Shown: positions 63,554 to 64,000 of the stretch, in pieces | Position numbering within the stretch: position 1 is the first letter of the stretch | Layout: every line of letters starts with the position of its first letter | Assembly (NCBI RefSeq): GCF_002944405.1 | Contig: NZ_CP024307.1 | Coordinates: 1,694,501-1,758,500 of the forward strand | Direction: 5' to 3' | Origin: Sinorhizobium fredii | Lineage (GTDB): Bacteria; Pseudomonadota; Alphaproteobacteria; Rhizobiales; Rhizobiaceae | Length of the DNA stretch: 64,000 nucleotides | Program-made: the position numbers and the translations under genes | The notes under the pieces: generated by a model | What the model was told of the DNA's origin: nothing | Database searches by the model: none | What the model saw: the letters and a program-made list of their open reading frames with translations, nothing else

Positions 63554-63790
63554 ATGGCGCATTCAACAAGAAAGATTCAGATTGCACCGACGATGGAGAC
63601 CGAGGTCGAGCTTGTTGAGCAGGTCGTCTCCGACTGGTGCGAAGTGCACCAGGTCGACCCGAAAAGCCACACGGCGGTGATGGAGGGCTTGGGGGTCCTG
63701 TACCTGATGCGAGAGTTCGATATGAAGAACAGAAGGCAGCTTCTGAAAGCGCTACTCGACAGCGACGAAGGGATTAGTCCCGAAGCCTAG
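63554..63790 (+). CDS. Small hypothetical protein
   Basis: A 78-residue protein starting at the ATG 63554 with GGGAGGAG upstream. TETE-type acidic helix (METEVELVEQVVSDWCEVHQVD) then LGVLYLMREFDMKNRRQLLKALLDSDEG. No family known. On the same strand, 65 bp after the membrane protein. Confidence 0.68.
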   Translation: MAHSTRKIQIAPTMETEVELVEQVVSDWCEVHQVDPKSHTAVMEGLGVLYLMREFDMKNRRQLLKALLDSDEGISPEA

Positions 63791-63870
63791 TATGTATCTA
63801 AGGCTTAATCGACAAGCCTGCCGCGCCTGTTAAGATGAACCCACAGCAAAAATCACTTCCCGTCTCGACT

Positions 63871-63913
63871 GATGAGCTCGCTGGTCCCCCGTAAGCGATC
63901 GGGCTCATCTTTT
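63871..63913 (+). terminator. Probable terminator near the right end of the window
   Basis: GATGAGC (63871-63877) pairs with GCTCATC (63903-63909), with additional pairing inside, followed by TTTT at 63910-63913. It lies 80 bp after the last gene. Confidence 0.55.
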
Positions 63914-64000
63914 CTCCACGAAATTTCGAGGGGGCGATCCGATTGGGGGCGTTTGCGTGTGAATGCACGAATGGCAAGAGCGTTCTCGAGGAAACCGCCT

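Overview
The window is high-GC alphaproteobacterial DNA, most likely from a Rhizobiaceae chromosome (Ensifer/Sinorhizobium-like). The reasons are the rhizobial gene neighbourhood (recJ, a tRNA-Glu cluster, gloA, a double cold-shock-domain gene joined to a DUF192 gene), the NDUFS4-like complex I accessory protein next to tRNA-Arg, and the large exopolysaccharide locus. The species assignment is inference; no rRNA is present.

Region 1 (1-9848), backbone: the 3' part of recJ; four tRNA-Glu genes (three TTC, one CTC) on the minus strand; between them, three predicted secreted proteins, one a coiled coil made of six 243-bp repeats; then a lipoprotein-type M15 peptidase, gloA, a cold-shock protein, a DUF192 protein and tRNA-Pro(TGG).

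Region 2 (9849-35393), an integrated element of about 25.5 kb: it sits at the 3' end of tRNA-Pro and is bounded by an exact 49-bp direct repeat (9800-9848 and 35345-35393). It carries a tyrosine integrase and an excisionase-like gene at its right end, short ACCGCCAACG repeats just inside both ends (candidate integrase arm sites), and a plasmid-type replication module (iteron array 27554-27826 plus a Rep-like initiator). No relaxase or conjugation gene was recognised. Its cargo looks like a defence island: a membrane GAF protein with a Panacea/SocA-like partner; Vsr + C5 methyltransferase + PD-(D/E)xK protein; a GIY-YIG nuclease; an HTH-Z1 ATPase followed by a large unrecognised protein, a phospholipase-D-type nuclease and a TIR-like protein; a second C5 methyltransferase with a C-terminal extension; a metallophosphoesterase; and a soluble FtsH-like AAA protease. 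The Z1/unknown/PLD/TIR-like block is the best candidate here for an undescribed system.

Region 3 (35394-41297), backbone with scars: an NDUFS4-like gene, tRNA-Arg(TCT) with an adjacent integrase remnant, small hypothetical genes, and a beta-carbonic anhydrase/SulP pair that probably handles bicarbonate, closed by a strong terminator.

Region 4 (41298-61232), polysaccharide locus: a POTRA protein without a barrel, a FemAB/GNAT-like acyltransferase, a GH16 glycanase, a Wzx-type flippase fused to an APH-like kinase domain, a large membrane glycosyltransferase/polymerase candidate, a GT2, a tandem GT2, a polysaccharide deacetylase, a Sel1-repeat protein, galE, a phosphohexomutase, and a ManC-mannose-6-phosphate isomerase fusion broken by a one-base frameshift. 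Together they could make, modify, export and trim a polysaccharide from UDP-galactose and GDP-mannose.

Region 5 (61233-64000): a frameshifted XRE regulator, a 30-residue membrane protein and a few small rhizobial-type genes separated by sparse DNA.
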